Assembly: GCA_946403735.1 (NCBI GenBank)
Contig: CAMJAZ010000060.1
Location: forward strand, 1 to 7,747
DNA length: 7,747 bases
Source: an uncultured Selenomonadales bacterium
GTDB lineage: Bacteria; Bacillota; Negativicutes; Selenomonadales; Selenomonadaceae
Reading direction: 5' to 3'
Under the pieces are notes generated by a model. It did no database searches. It was not told where the DNA came from and saw only the letters and a program-made list of their open reading frames with translations. This document shows positions 1 to 6,786 of this stretch, piece after piece; position 1 is the stretch's first letter, and each line of letters starts with the position of its first letter. A program made the translations under genes and the position numbers.

Positions 1-100
1 ATTTTTACACCTCTACGCTATTTTACCATTTTTTATATTATTCAACACGCCCTAGCTAAAAATAAAAAAATTTTTTCAAAATTTATCAGAAGGAATTTTA

Positions 101-598
101 ATGAAGAAAAAAATTTTTATTGTCACTTTAATTATAGTGACTTTTTTATTTGCTACGAATCAGCAAAAAATTTTCGTGACGGCGGAAGTTGATGGCGCTG
201 AAAAAATTGTTGCCGCTGTCGACGCGAAAAAAAATTTGCCGCTAGAAATAAATTTCATTCATTCCGTACAGAAAACGCCCGTCATTGAGGAATTGGAATT
301 TGACGGCGAAAAATTTATCTTGCGTCGAACAAAATATAAATCGCACGGTGTCGGCTTGCCGTTTATGGAGAGCGACGGAAATTTTCACGAAGTCGACGGC
401 TACTTTGTAATGGACGATATGAACCGCGCTATTGAAAATCTTTCACTGCGAACGGGTGTCGGCACGAACTTAACAATTAAACTCGACGGCGAAGAGTTTA
501 AGCTGTACGAAATTTTTCCTACTGGTACGAAAATTGATATTTACCAATCAACTTCGTTGAAAAATTTTTTCATTGCAATTATCGGCAGGAACTTTTAA
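101..598 (+). CDS. DUF1850 family protein, membrane-anchored or secreted
   Basis: This 165-residue protein begins with a Lys-rich start and a hydrophobic stretch at about residues 4-19, which looks like a signal peptide or single membrane anchor; no lipobox cysteine is seen. The rest resembles DUF1850: residues 54-64 read HSVQKTPVIEE and residues 82-87 read HGVGLP, both in the places where that family keeps its HSV-x-KTPV and G-x-GLP motifs. The biochemical function of DUF1850 is unknown. Family members commonly sit beside TAXI-type TRAP transporter genes, so a role in solute uptake at the cell surface is an inference. The transporter would have to lie left of the window, since nothing in view matches it. 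The start is supported by AGAAGGA at 88-94, six bases before ATG. I am confident the gene is real and fairly confident of the family. Confidence 0.8.
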   Translation: MKKKIFIVTLIIVTFLFATNQQKIFVTAEVDGAEKIVAAVDAKKNLPLEINFIHSVQKTPVIEELEFDGEKFILRRTKYKSHGVGLPFMESDGNFHEVDGYFVMDDMNRAIENLSLRTGVGTNLTIKLDGEEFKLYEIFPTGTKIDIYQSTSLKNFFIAIIGRNF

Positions 599-634
599 CA
601 CTTTGGATAATATTATTTAGAATAACGGTTACGG

Positions 635-658
635 ATTTTTAGAGAGCTAAAAATTTTT
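635..658 (+). terminator. weak AT-rich hairpin with T tract, possible intrinsic terminator
   Basis: An 8-bp stem (ATTTTTAG at 635-642 pairing with CTAAAAAT at 647-654) closes a 4-base AGAG loop and runs into a short T tract ending at 658. It lies in the gap between the DUF1850 gene and the HD-GYP gene, where the left transcript would be expected to end. The stem has only one G-C pair, so its stability is poor; it may be a chance result of AT-rich sequence. The rest of the 599-692 gap shows no promoter I would defend. Confidence 0.35.
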
Positions 659-692
659 CAAATCCTTAATCCAAATATGAGGTGGTGATTTT

Positions 693-1772
693 ATGTTAAG
701 GTCCTACGACGTTGATATTTTGCGCTCGGGAATGAAAATTGGGCGAGACGTTATGGATTTAGACGGCTCAATAGTTTTAAAGCAGAATACTGTACTTGAT
801 GCGAATAAAATTGACGCGTTGCGGCGGAAAAATATTTTTTCAGTTTTCATTGATGAAGATGATGAGGAAGAAGAGGAAGTCAGCTTAGATGAATTTATGT
901 TGGACTCCGAATACCTCGACCATTACAAGCGCACCTATGAAATGGTTCAAAATGTTTACTATCAAGCAGCGCGTGGTGACGGGATAAATATAAAAAATCT
1001 TGACGCCGTCTTAGCGCCAGACAATATAAATTTACTTTGCGACGTTTCAACTGCCGTTACTCAAATTCACAATATGGCGCGTGAAGGTGACTACGTAATT
1101 CATCACGCTACAAACGTCGGAATTTTGGCTGGACTTATGGCGCGTTGGCTTCGCTATCCTGATAAACCTAAACGCGAAATTGTTTTGTCGGGCTTGTTAA
1201 GCGAAATTGGCAAAATGAAAGTTCCGCCAGAAATTTTGAACAAGAAAGGCAAACTTGATCCAGATGAAATGGACAAAGTTAAACGTCACGTCGATTATGG
1301 TTACGATATTTTAAAAGTTTCACCGCTTAGAATTTTTAAAGACGTTTTATTAGGCGTCTTGCAACATCATGAACGTTGCGACGGCTCGGGCTATCCTAAT
1401 CGACTGCGCGGCGACGACATTAGCGAATTTGGCAAAGTTATCGCGATTCTTGACATTTACGACGCAATGGCGGCTAATCGCTCCTACGCTAGGAGAAATT
1501 CGCCTTTCGATATTTTTCAAGTTCTGTTTCAAGACATTGCACGTGGCAAACTTGATAAGAAAATCGGCTTAATTTTTATGTTTAGGTTGCGGCATTCATT
1601 CAACGGTTGCTGGGTCGGCTTGACGAATGGTAAACGCGCGAAGATTATTGAAATTGATGAAAAGCGCGTTACAGATCAGCCGATTGTACAGACGTTGAAA
1701 GGCGAAGTTATTAACCTCAATGAAACGCCAGACTTGAAAGTTGAAGCGATGTTGACGGCTAAGGAAATTTAA
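693..1772 (+). CDS. HD-GYP domain protein with degenerate catalytic HD motif
   Basis: HD-GYP proteins normally hydrolyse cyclic di-GMP (some act on cGAMP) in the cytoplasm through a two- or three-metal site. Residues 1-55 form the short N-terminal domain common in Bacillota relatives. A very acidic linker follows at 55-67, then the HD-GYP core at about 115-290, and a C-terminal segment at 295-355 with a G-x-x-V-x-L-T-N-G pattern. Conserved metal-ligand positions are visible at H138, H199, H225-H226-E227 and D254, and the GYP signature is intact at 233-235. The central His-Asp pair, expected in LL-HD-IGK, is instead Ser170-Glu171 (LLSEIGK). Loss of these ligands predicts weak or absent phosphodiesterase activity, so the protein may be a cyclic-dinucleotide receptor or scaffold. 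No receiver, PAS or transmembrane segment is present. The start is supported by AGGTGGTGA at 680-688. The next gene starts 3 bp after the stop. Confidence 0.9.
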   Translation: MLRSYDVDILRSGMKIGRDVMDLDGSIVLKQNTVLDANKIDALRRKNIFSVFIDEDDEEEEEVSLDEFMLDSEYLDHYKRTYEMVQNVYYQAARGDGINIKNLDAVLAPDNINLLCDVSTAVTQIHNMAREGDYVIHHATNVGILAGLMARWLRYPDKPKREIVLSGLLSEIGKMKVPPEILNKKGKLDPDEMDKVKRHVDYGYDILKVSPLRIFKDVLLGVLQHHERCDGSGYPNRLRGDDISEFGKVIAILDIYDAMAANRSYARRNSPFDIFQVLFQDIARGKLDKKIGLIFMFRLRHSFNGCWVGLTNGKRAKIIEIDEKRVTDQPIVQTLKGEVINLNETPDLKVEAMLTAKEI

Positions 1773-1775
1773 ATT

Positions 1776-2714
1776 ATGAAAAAATATATCCGAATAATGC
1801 GGCTAGACCATTGGATTAAACAACTTTTCATATTGCCAGGCTTTTTTTTCGCTGATATTTTAATAGGTACAAAAATTGATTTGGAAATTATTAGCCGATT
1901 GGTTATAGCTTTTTTTGCGACAAGTATGATTGCCTCTGCAAATTACGTCATAAATGAATGGCTTGACGCGGAATTTGATAAATTTCACCCGACGAAAAAA
2001 AATCGCAGTGTCGTAACAGAAGACGTAAAAGGCGGCGTCGTTTGGACTTTATGGGGCGTCTTAACCTGTGCTGGATTTGCTATCGGTCATCTGATAAATT
2101 TTTATTTCCTGCTTATGTTGATATGGCTTTGGGTAATGGGCATTGCCTACAACGTCAAGCCATTGCGCACGAAAGATATTTTTATCCTTGACGTTTTAAG
2201 CGAATCAATCAACAATATGATTCGTCTGCTATTAGGCTGGTTCATCGTGTTTAACGCGACGGAAAATCCCGTTTTGCCGCCGATTAGTATTGTTATCGGC
2301 TACTGGATGCTGGGCGCGTTTCTTATGGCAATAAAACGTTACGCCGAATACCGTATGATTGGCGACCCACTTTTAGCCAGCAAGTACAGAAAATCTTTCA
2401 AAAGTTATTCAGAAAAATCTTTATTGACGAGCGCATTTTTCTATGCAATGTGTTCAGTATTTTTCACGGGAATTTTTTTAGTGAAGTATCGGATAGAATT
2501 GGTGTTGCTTATGCCGTTTTTGGTAGGACTTTTCTGTTATTATTTTTGGCTGTCATATGCAAAAGATTCGGCAGTACAGAAACCAGAAAAATTGTATCGC
2601 GAAAAATGGTTAATGGCGTACTGTTTCTTTGTGGCAACACTATTCACGGCGTTAATGTTTGTAGACATTCCGCAACTTAAAATTTTTACTGACGTAGAAC
2701 TAATAAACGTATGA
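1776..2714 (+). CDS. UbiA-family prenyltransferase, probable polyprenyl-phosphate phosphoribosyltransferase
   Basis: This 312-residue polytopic protein has about eight or nine hydrophobic segments, as expected for UbiA enzymes. The first Asp-rich motif is N60-E61-x-x-D64-x-x-x-D68 (the usual NDxxDxxxD with Glu for the first Asp), directly followed by HPTKKNR at 71-77. The second conserved loop, at 125-143, carries YN-x-K-P-L and D139. KRYAE at 187-191 is also conserved. The HPxKxxR sequence after the first motif is typical of decaprenyl-phosphate phosphoribosyltransferases (mycobacterial Rv3806c type), which transfer phosphoribose from PRPP to polyprenyl phosphate, rather than of quinone or haem O enzymes. 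The following phosphatase and GT87 genes support this reading. A ribosome-binding site, AAGGAA at 1761-1766, lies inside the preceding gene's last codons. The stop overlaps the next start as ATGA. UbiA membership is near certain; the substrate is inferred. Confidence 0.85.
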   Translation: MKKYIRIMRLDHWIKQLFILPGFFFADILIGTKIDLEIISRLVIAFFATSMIASANYVINEWLDAEFDKFHPTKKNRSVVTEDVKGGVVWTLWGVLTCAGFAIGHLINFYFLLMLIWLWVMGIAYNVKPLRTKDIFILDVLSESINNMIRLLLGWFIVFNATENPVLPPISIVIGYWMLGAFLMAIKRYAEYRMIGDPLLASKYRKSFKSYSEKSLLTSAFFYAMCSVFFTGIFLVKYRIELVLLMPFLVGLFCYYFWLSYAKDSAVQKPEKLYREKWLMAYCFFVATLFTALMFVDIPQLKIFTDVELINV

Positions 2715-3358
2715 AAAATTTTTTTGATTATAAAGCGTGGATACTGGACTTTGACGGCACATTATTTTATCAGTTGCCAATGCGAATATGTATGGCGGCG
2801 TGGCTTGTACTTTATTATTTACCGCGTCCGCACCGTTGGAAGGAAATTTTTATGTTGCGTGAATATCGCAGATTACGTGAAAAATTATTCGCGGCGGATT
2901 CAAAAAATTCTCATCAACTTCAACTGGAAAATTTAAGTTTGCGCTATAATATGTCGGTACAAAAAATTTTAGCCGTCATTCAATATTGGATGACTGAAAA
3001 GCCGAAATTTTTTATAAAAATTTTTCAGCGAAAAAAATTAATCGCGGCGATACAATCTGCAAAACTGCGCGGCATCACTATTGTGATTTATTCAGACAAT
3101 CCCGTTGCCGAAAAAATTCAAGCGTTGGACTTCGTACCAAATTTTACTTTTTGGAGCGACGACGATTTAATAAAATGTATGAAACCGAATGCTGACGGAC
3201 TTAAAAATATTGTAAAGCTTTTAAACCTCAATCGCGAAGAAATTTTGTACATTGGAGACCGCGACGACAGAGACGGACTTTGCGCAAAAAATGCTGGTGT
3301 AGATTATTGCGATGTGAAAAAGTTCGTCAATCTTTTGGAGGCTGATTATAATATCTAA
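2711..3358 (+). CDS. HAD-superfamily hydrolase, probable phosphatase of the lipid-linked sugar pathway
   Basis: The four HAD motifs are all visible in 215 residues. Motif I is DFDGT at 13-17, with D13 the expected nucleophile and D15 the acid/base. Motif II is the Ser at 128 in IVIYSDN. Motif III is K158 in MKPN. Motif IV is GDRDDRD at 182-188. The insert between motifs I and II (about 19-120) is a helical C1-type cap, as in phosphoglycolate-phosphatase-like enzymes. Proteins of this class usually remove phosphate from small metabolites. Its position, with a 4-bp ATGA overlap after the UbiA gene and an 11-bp overlap with the GT87 gene, suggests that it dephosphorylates the 5-phosphoribosyl product of the UbiA enzyme. 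In mycobacteria that step is given to an unrelated PAP2-type phosphatase, so this would be a non-homologous replacement. No good ribosome-binding site precedes the start; translational coupling is likely. Confidence 0.85.
   Translation: MKNFFDYKAWILDFDGTLFYQLPMRICMAAWLVLYYLPRPHRWKEIFMLREYRRLREKLFAADSKNSHQLQLENLSLRYNMSVQKILAVIQYWMTEKPKFFIKIFQRKKLIAAIQSAKLRGITIVIYSDNPVAEKIQALDFVPNFTFWSDDDLIKCMKPNADGLKNIVKLLNLNREEILYIGDRDDRDGLCAKNAGVDYCDVKKFVNLLEADYNI
3337..3341 (+). promoter_or_regulatory. ribosome-binding site GGAGG pointing to a non-ATG start
   Basis: GGAGG lies within the last codons of the HAD gene. The only conventional start nearby in the downstream frame is TTG at 3366, 24 bases away and too far for normal initiation. 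In that frame, ATA at 3348 is 6 bases away and ATA at 3351 is 9 bases away; ATT at 3345 and CTG at 3342 are too close. The site therefore argues for initiation at ATA 3348. The same bases also encode Leu-Glu of the HAD protein, so coincidence is possible. Confidence 0.5.
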
Positions 3359-4637
3359 AACTAATTTGGCGATCTTCGTCTTGATTGGACTAAATATTTT
3401 GGCGTGTGCAAATTATTTTCTGGAAACTCCGCGCATATATCAAGATTTTTTGGGACAATGGAAATTATGCGCGTACACTCTGCGCGGAATAGATCCCTAC
3501 CCTTTAATCGGCGCGGAAGTTCCAGCTGTTGAAGAGTTGGGCATAATTCCTGCAAATTGGGGAACGACGCCTTACGGATTATTGCTCGGCAATTTGTTTT
3601 ACGCAGGATTTTTAGCAATGAGTACGGCGGCACAAATACCAAGTACGCCGATGACAATCAATAAAGAACTTACAGCCTATCATTCAGTCAACGCTACATT
3701 TGAACCAGCTGAAATTTATTTTATTGTCATAAACGGAATAGTTTTGTTGGCGACGGCGATAATTATTTTTCAGCAATTCAAAAATTTATCGTTGAAGTTT
3801 GCTTTTACTTCGGCATTGCTTGCAATATTTTCAGCCGCGCAGTTAATACCGATGATTAGTACAGGAAATGCAAGTAGTTTAATTTGTTGTCTGCTTATTT
3901 TAATTTCTCTGTTGCAAGAAAATTATCCAAAATTGTCGGGAATACTTTTAGCCTTTGCAATGGTCAAGCCGCAAATTGCGTTGATATTCTGCTTAACGCT
4001 TTTGCTTATGCGTCGATTCAAAATACTTTTCATTGCGGCGGCGATTGACATAGCGGCTTGGTTAATTGTATCTTTTATGACTAACACCAGCCCAATAATT
4101 TTATTAACGGAATTTTTAGCGACGGGCGCAGGTGGCTCGAATAATTACGCGGGAATATTCACATTGTTTACGGCGTCTGATTTCAAATTGGCAATTATGC
4201 TTAGTATGTTAGCAGGGATAATTTACGTAGCTATTGGACACAAACTTTTAAGCGGCTGTAAAATCAGTGCGTTTAAATTTTTCCCTGCTTGTATAGCGTC
4301 AACGTTTTGGTGCTATTCTTTTTACAATGACTTTTACATTTTAGTTTTACCTGTAATAGTTTGCGTCTACGTTATGATTGAGTCAAAGGAAATTGCAATA
4401 CCATTTGGCGCGGCGATGTTTATGACATTCGGAATATTTTTGTGGATAAAATTTACAGTAGAAATTTTTAAACTGCTTGGCGTCGTCGATTGGAACGCGC
4501 TATTGGGCTTAAATTCTGTAAAGGACTACGTAATACAAACTTGGATAACGCGAACATTCTTTGAAGGCGTAGTAATTTTAGCTGGATTATATCTTTGTTA
4601 CCGCTTAAAAAATATTTTAAGGAATACCTATGCTTAA
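3348..4637 (+). CDS. GT87 (DUF2029) family membrane glycosyltransferase
   Basis: This is a GT-C-type integral membrane protein with about ten hydrophobic segments. GT87 enzymes, such as mycobacterial PimE, use polyprenyl-phosphate sugars to glycosylate acceptors on the outer face of the membrane. Counting from the proposed start, the first membrane span (about residues 6-24) is followed by a loop with YQDFLGQW, whose Asp33 sits where GT-C enzymes keep their catalytic Asp, then GIDPYP. The family hallmark, S-T-G-N-A-S followed by a span, SGILLAFAMVKPQ and a basic MRRF, occurs at about 171-225. I place the start at ATA 3348, 6 bases after GGAGG, giving 429 residues that begin Met-Ile-Ser-Lys-Thr-Asn. 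The alternative TTG at 3366 gives 423 residues but has no ribosome-binding site and begins inside the first span. The upstream frame is closed by TGA at 3315. The gene overlaps HAD by 11 bp and uvrB by 8 bp. Acceptor and sugar are unknown. Confidence 0.85.
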   Translation: MISKTNLAIFVLIGLNILACANYFLETPRIYQDFLGQWKLCAYTLRGIDPYPLIGAEVPAVEELGIIPANWGTTPYGLLLGNLFYAGFLAMSTAAQIPSTPMTINKELTAYHSVNATFEPAEIYFIVINGIVLLATAIIIFQQFKNLSLKFAFTSALLAIFSAAQLIPMISTGNASSLICCLLILISLLQENYPKLSGILLAFAMVKPQIALIFCLTLLLMRRFKILFIAAAIDIAAWLIVSFMTNTSPIILLTEFLATGAGGSNNYAGIFTLFTASDFKLAIMLSMLAGIIYVAIGHKLLSGCKISAFKFFPACIASTFWCYSFYNDFYILVLPVIVCVYVMIESKEIAIPFGAAMFMTFGIFLWIKFTVEIFKLLGVVDWNALLGLNSVKDYVIQTWITRTFFEGVVILAGLYLCYRLKNILRNTYA

Positions 4638-6615
4638 TAAAAAATTTAAAGTTATTGCGCCGTTTAATCCTACGGGCGATCAACCACAAGCTATTGACAA
4701 ACTTGCTGAAGGCATTGACGACGGACTTGCCGCGCAGGTTTTACTTGGCGCTACTGGTACGGGCAAAACTTATACCGTTGCAAAAGTTATCGAGCGCGTA
4801 CAACTTCCCACGCTTGTTATTGCGCATAATAAAACTTTAGCCGCGCAGCTTGCCGCCGAGTTCAAAAGTTTTTTTCCTGAAAATTACGTTGGTTACTTCG
4901 TCAGCTACTACGATTATTATCAGCCAGAAGCGTACCTTCCCGCCACTGATACATACATTGAGAAGGACGCGTCGATTAATGATGAAATTGACCAAATGCG
5001 CCATTCTGCCACCTGCGCGTTATTTGAACGGAGCGACGTTATAATTGTTGCAAGTGTTTCCTGCATTTACGGCTTAGGTTCGCCAGAAAATTATTCTAAA
5101 ATGCTCCTGCACTTGTACAAGGGACAAACTATTGACCGCGAAGAAATTTTAAAGCGGCTTGTATCGATTCGCTATGAAAGAAATGACATTATCATTGAGC
5201 GCGGCAAATTTCGTGTACGCGGCGACGTTGTCGAAGTCACGCCAGCAGGTTACAATGGGCGAGCAATTCGGATTGAACTTTTTGGCGACGAAGTGGAACG
5301 CTTGACGGAATTTGAAATTTTGACTGGTAAAGCCGTTGGAGTTCGCGACGAAGTTTTCATCTTCCCCGCGTCACATTATGTAGCAGATGTTGAAGATATG
5401 GAACGTGCGGAAAAAAATATTCGCGCAGAACTTCGCCAACAAATTGACTACTTCAACGCGGAAAATAAATTGATTGAGGCGCAACGCATTGAACAGCGTA
5501 CAAATTTTGACCTAGAAAATATTTCCGAAATGGGCTACTGTTCGGGCATTGAAAATTATTCACGACATTTGACAGGACGCAATGAAGGCGAGCCGCCGTT
5601 TACCTTGATTGATTATTTTCCACGAAAATTTTTAACGGTAATTGACGAGTCACACGTAACCTTGCCGCAAGTTCGCGCAATGTACGCTGGCGACCGTAGC
5701 AGGAAAATTTCATTGATTGAAAACGGTTTCAGACTTCCCAGCGCGTTGGACAATCGCCCATTGACTTTTGACGAATTCAACGAAAAAGTTGGACAGCTGA
5801 TTTACGTTTCAGCGACGCCCGCTGAATATGAACTTCAACAGGCGGGACAAGTTGTCGAACAGATTATCAGACCGACGGGCTTGCTTGACCCAGAAGTTGA
5901 AGTGCGCCCGTTAGAAAATCAAATTGACGATTTAATTTCAGAAATTCATTCGCGAATAAAATTAAATGAACGTGTTTTGATAACAACTTTGACTAAAAAA
6001 TTTGCCGAAGAATTAACAGACTACTTGCAAGGCGCGGGAATTCGTGTAAAATATCTACATTCAGACGTTGTCACGATTGAGCGAGCAGAAATTATTCATG
6101 ATCTTAGAGCGGGAAAGTTTGACGTACTTGTTGGAATAAATCTTTTGCGTGAAGGCTTAGACTTGCCAGAAGTTTCATTGATAGCAATTTTAGATGCGGA
6201 CAAGGAGGGATTTTTAAGGTCCGAAACTTCGTTGATTCAGACGATTGGACGCGCGGCAAGAAATGCTCATGGGAAGGTAATTTTATACGCAGAAAGAATT
6301 ACTGATTCAATGCGGCGTGCAATGGATGAAACAGAACGCCGACGACAGATTCAACAGTCTTATAACGTCAAACATAAAATTAAACCGCGTACCATTGAAA
6401 AGCCTATTGCGCCGTTAATCGAATTACCACTTAAAAAGACGGAGAAAACTAAATCTAAATCTGTAAGTGAGCTTTTGAAAAAGTTGACGGCAAATCAGCG
6501 GCGAAATTTAATAAAAACTTTAACTGCGCAGATGAAGGAGGCATCCCGCGCTATGGAATTTGAACGCGCCGCAGAACTTCGTGACATCATCTTGAAACTT
6601 GAGGACAACTTGTAG
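4630..6615 (+). CDS. uvrB: UvrB, excinuclease ABC subunit B
   Basis: UvrB is the helicase-like damage-verification subunit of nucleotide excision repair. It is loaded by UvrA and then recruits UvrC for incision. At 661 residues this copy has the normal length. The Walker A motif is GATGTGKT at 40-47. The tyrosine-rich beta-hairpin that clamps DNA starts at YFVSYYDYY (89-97). The Walker B motif is DESH at 339-342. IYVSATPAEYE at 391-401, REGLDLPE at 507-514 and QTIGRAARN at 537-545 are the later helicase motifs. A C-terminal UVR domain that binds UvrC lies at about 625-660, after a Lys-rich linker at 600-611. All key residues appear intact. The start ATG overlaps the end of the GT87 gene by 8 bp, and AAGGAA at 4619-4624 is a suitable ribosome-binding site. 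uvrA is not the next gene downstream, although the two are often adjacent in Bacillota. Confidence 0.98.
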   Translation: MLNKKFKVIAPFNPTGDQPQAIDKLAEGIDDGLAAQVLLGATGTGKTYTVAKVIERVQLPTLVIAHNKTLAAQLAAEFKSFFPENYVGYFVSYYDYYQPEAYLPATDTYIEKDASINDEIDQMRHSATCALFERSDVIIVASVSCIYGLGSPENYSKMLLHLYKGQTIDREEILKRLVSIRYERNDIIIERGKFRVRGDVVEVTPAGYNGRAIRIELFGDEVERLTEFEILTGKAVGVRDEVFIFPASHYVADVEDMERAEKNIRAELRQQIDYFNAENKLIEAQRIEQRTNFDLENISEMGYCSGIENYSRHLTGRNEGEPPFTLIDYFPRKFLTVIDESHVTLPQVRAMYAGDRSRKISLIENGFRLPSALDNRPLTFDEFNEKVGQLIYVSATPAEYELQQAGQVVEQIIRPTGLLDPEVEVRPLENQIDDLISEIHSRIKLNERVLITTLTKKFAEELTDYLQGAGIRVKYLHSDVVTIERAEIIHDLRAGKFDVLVGINLLREGLDLPEVSLIAILDADKEGFLRSETSLIQTIGRAARNAHGKVILYAERITDSMRRAMDETERRRQIQQSYNVKHKIKPRTIEKPIAPLIELPLKKTEKTKSKSVSELLKKLTANQRRNLIKTLTAQMKEASRAMEFERAAELRDIILKLEDNL

Positions 6616-6657
6616 GAATTAAGAATTAATAATTAAGAATGTAGAATGAAGAATTTT
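6616..6657. repeat. heptanucleotide tandem repeat, GAATTAA-type, six units
   Basis: Beginning with the first base after the uvrB stop codon, six consecutive 7-bp units can be read: GAATTAA, GAATTAA, TAATTAA, GAATGTA, GAATGAA, GAATTTT. The first two are identical and the rest drift by one to three bases. A single further GAATGTA occurs at 6681-6687, out of phase. Function is unknown; it could be a slippage-generated spacer or part of a dispersed intergenic repeat family. Confidence 0.65.
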
Positions 6658-6702
6658 TAATTTCAAGTCCTTAAAATGCGGAATGTAGAGTTTTCTTAAT
6701 GT

Positions 6703-6737
6703 CTAGCAACTAGCAACTAGTCACTAGCAACTTTCAA
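6703..6737. repeat. heptanucleotide tandem repeat, CTAGCAA-type, four units plus a degenerate fifth
   Basis: Four 7-bp units are in perfect register: CTAGCAA, CTAGCAA, CTAGTCA, CTAGCAA, followed by CTTTCAA at 6731-6737. Each unit contains the self-complementary tetramer CTAG. The array lies about 50 bp upstream of the start of the HTH-methyltransferase gene, so it may sit in or near that gene's promoter. The unit differs from the GAATTAA array in the same gap but has the same 7-bp period. Confidence 0.7.
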
Positions 6738-6786
6738 AGTTTATTCAAAACAGTTCATCAAAGTAGTTTACGAAGGAGAGATAACA

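Noticed and set aside
1..100. Promoter for the DUF1850 gene
   Set aside because: AT-rich hexamers such as TATATT can be found, but no convincing -35/-10 pair with proper spacing stands out from the composition.
1350..1572. Overlapping small open frames on both strands inside the HD-GYP gene
   Set aside because: They lie wholly within a clearly conserved coding region (the HHE-GYP segment), have no ribosome-binding sites and resemble no known protein.
1842..2002. Homopolymer runs in the UbiA gene (eight T at 1842-1849, eight A at 1995-2002) as phase-variation sites
   Set aside because: Runs of seven or eight A or T are common throughout the window (for example eight A near 227), so they fit the AT-rich composition; nothing marks these as special.
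3361..3657. 98-codon minus-strand open frame opposite the GT87 gene
   Set aside because: It mirrors a well-supported gene and its predicted protein is rich in Arg, Leu and Pro without domain-like pattern.
4468..4840. Minus- and plus-strand open frames across the GT87-uvrB junction
   Set aside because: They overlap conserved uvrB N-terminal sequence, including Walker A, and lack support of their own.
6703..6737. CTAGCAA array as a CRISPR or recombination attachment site
   Set aside because: Units are directly adjacent with no spacers and are far too short for CRISPR repeats; no integrase gene or tRNA is nearby.
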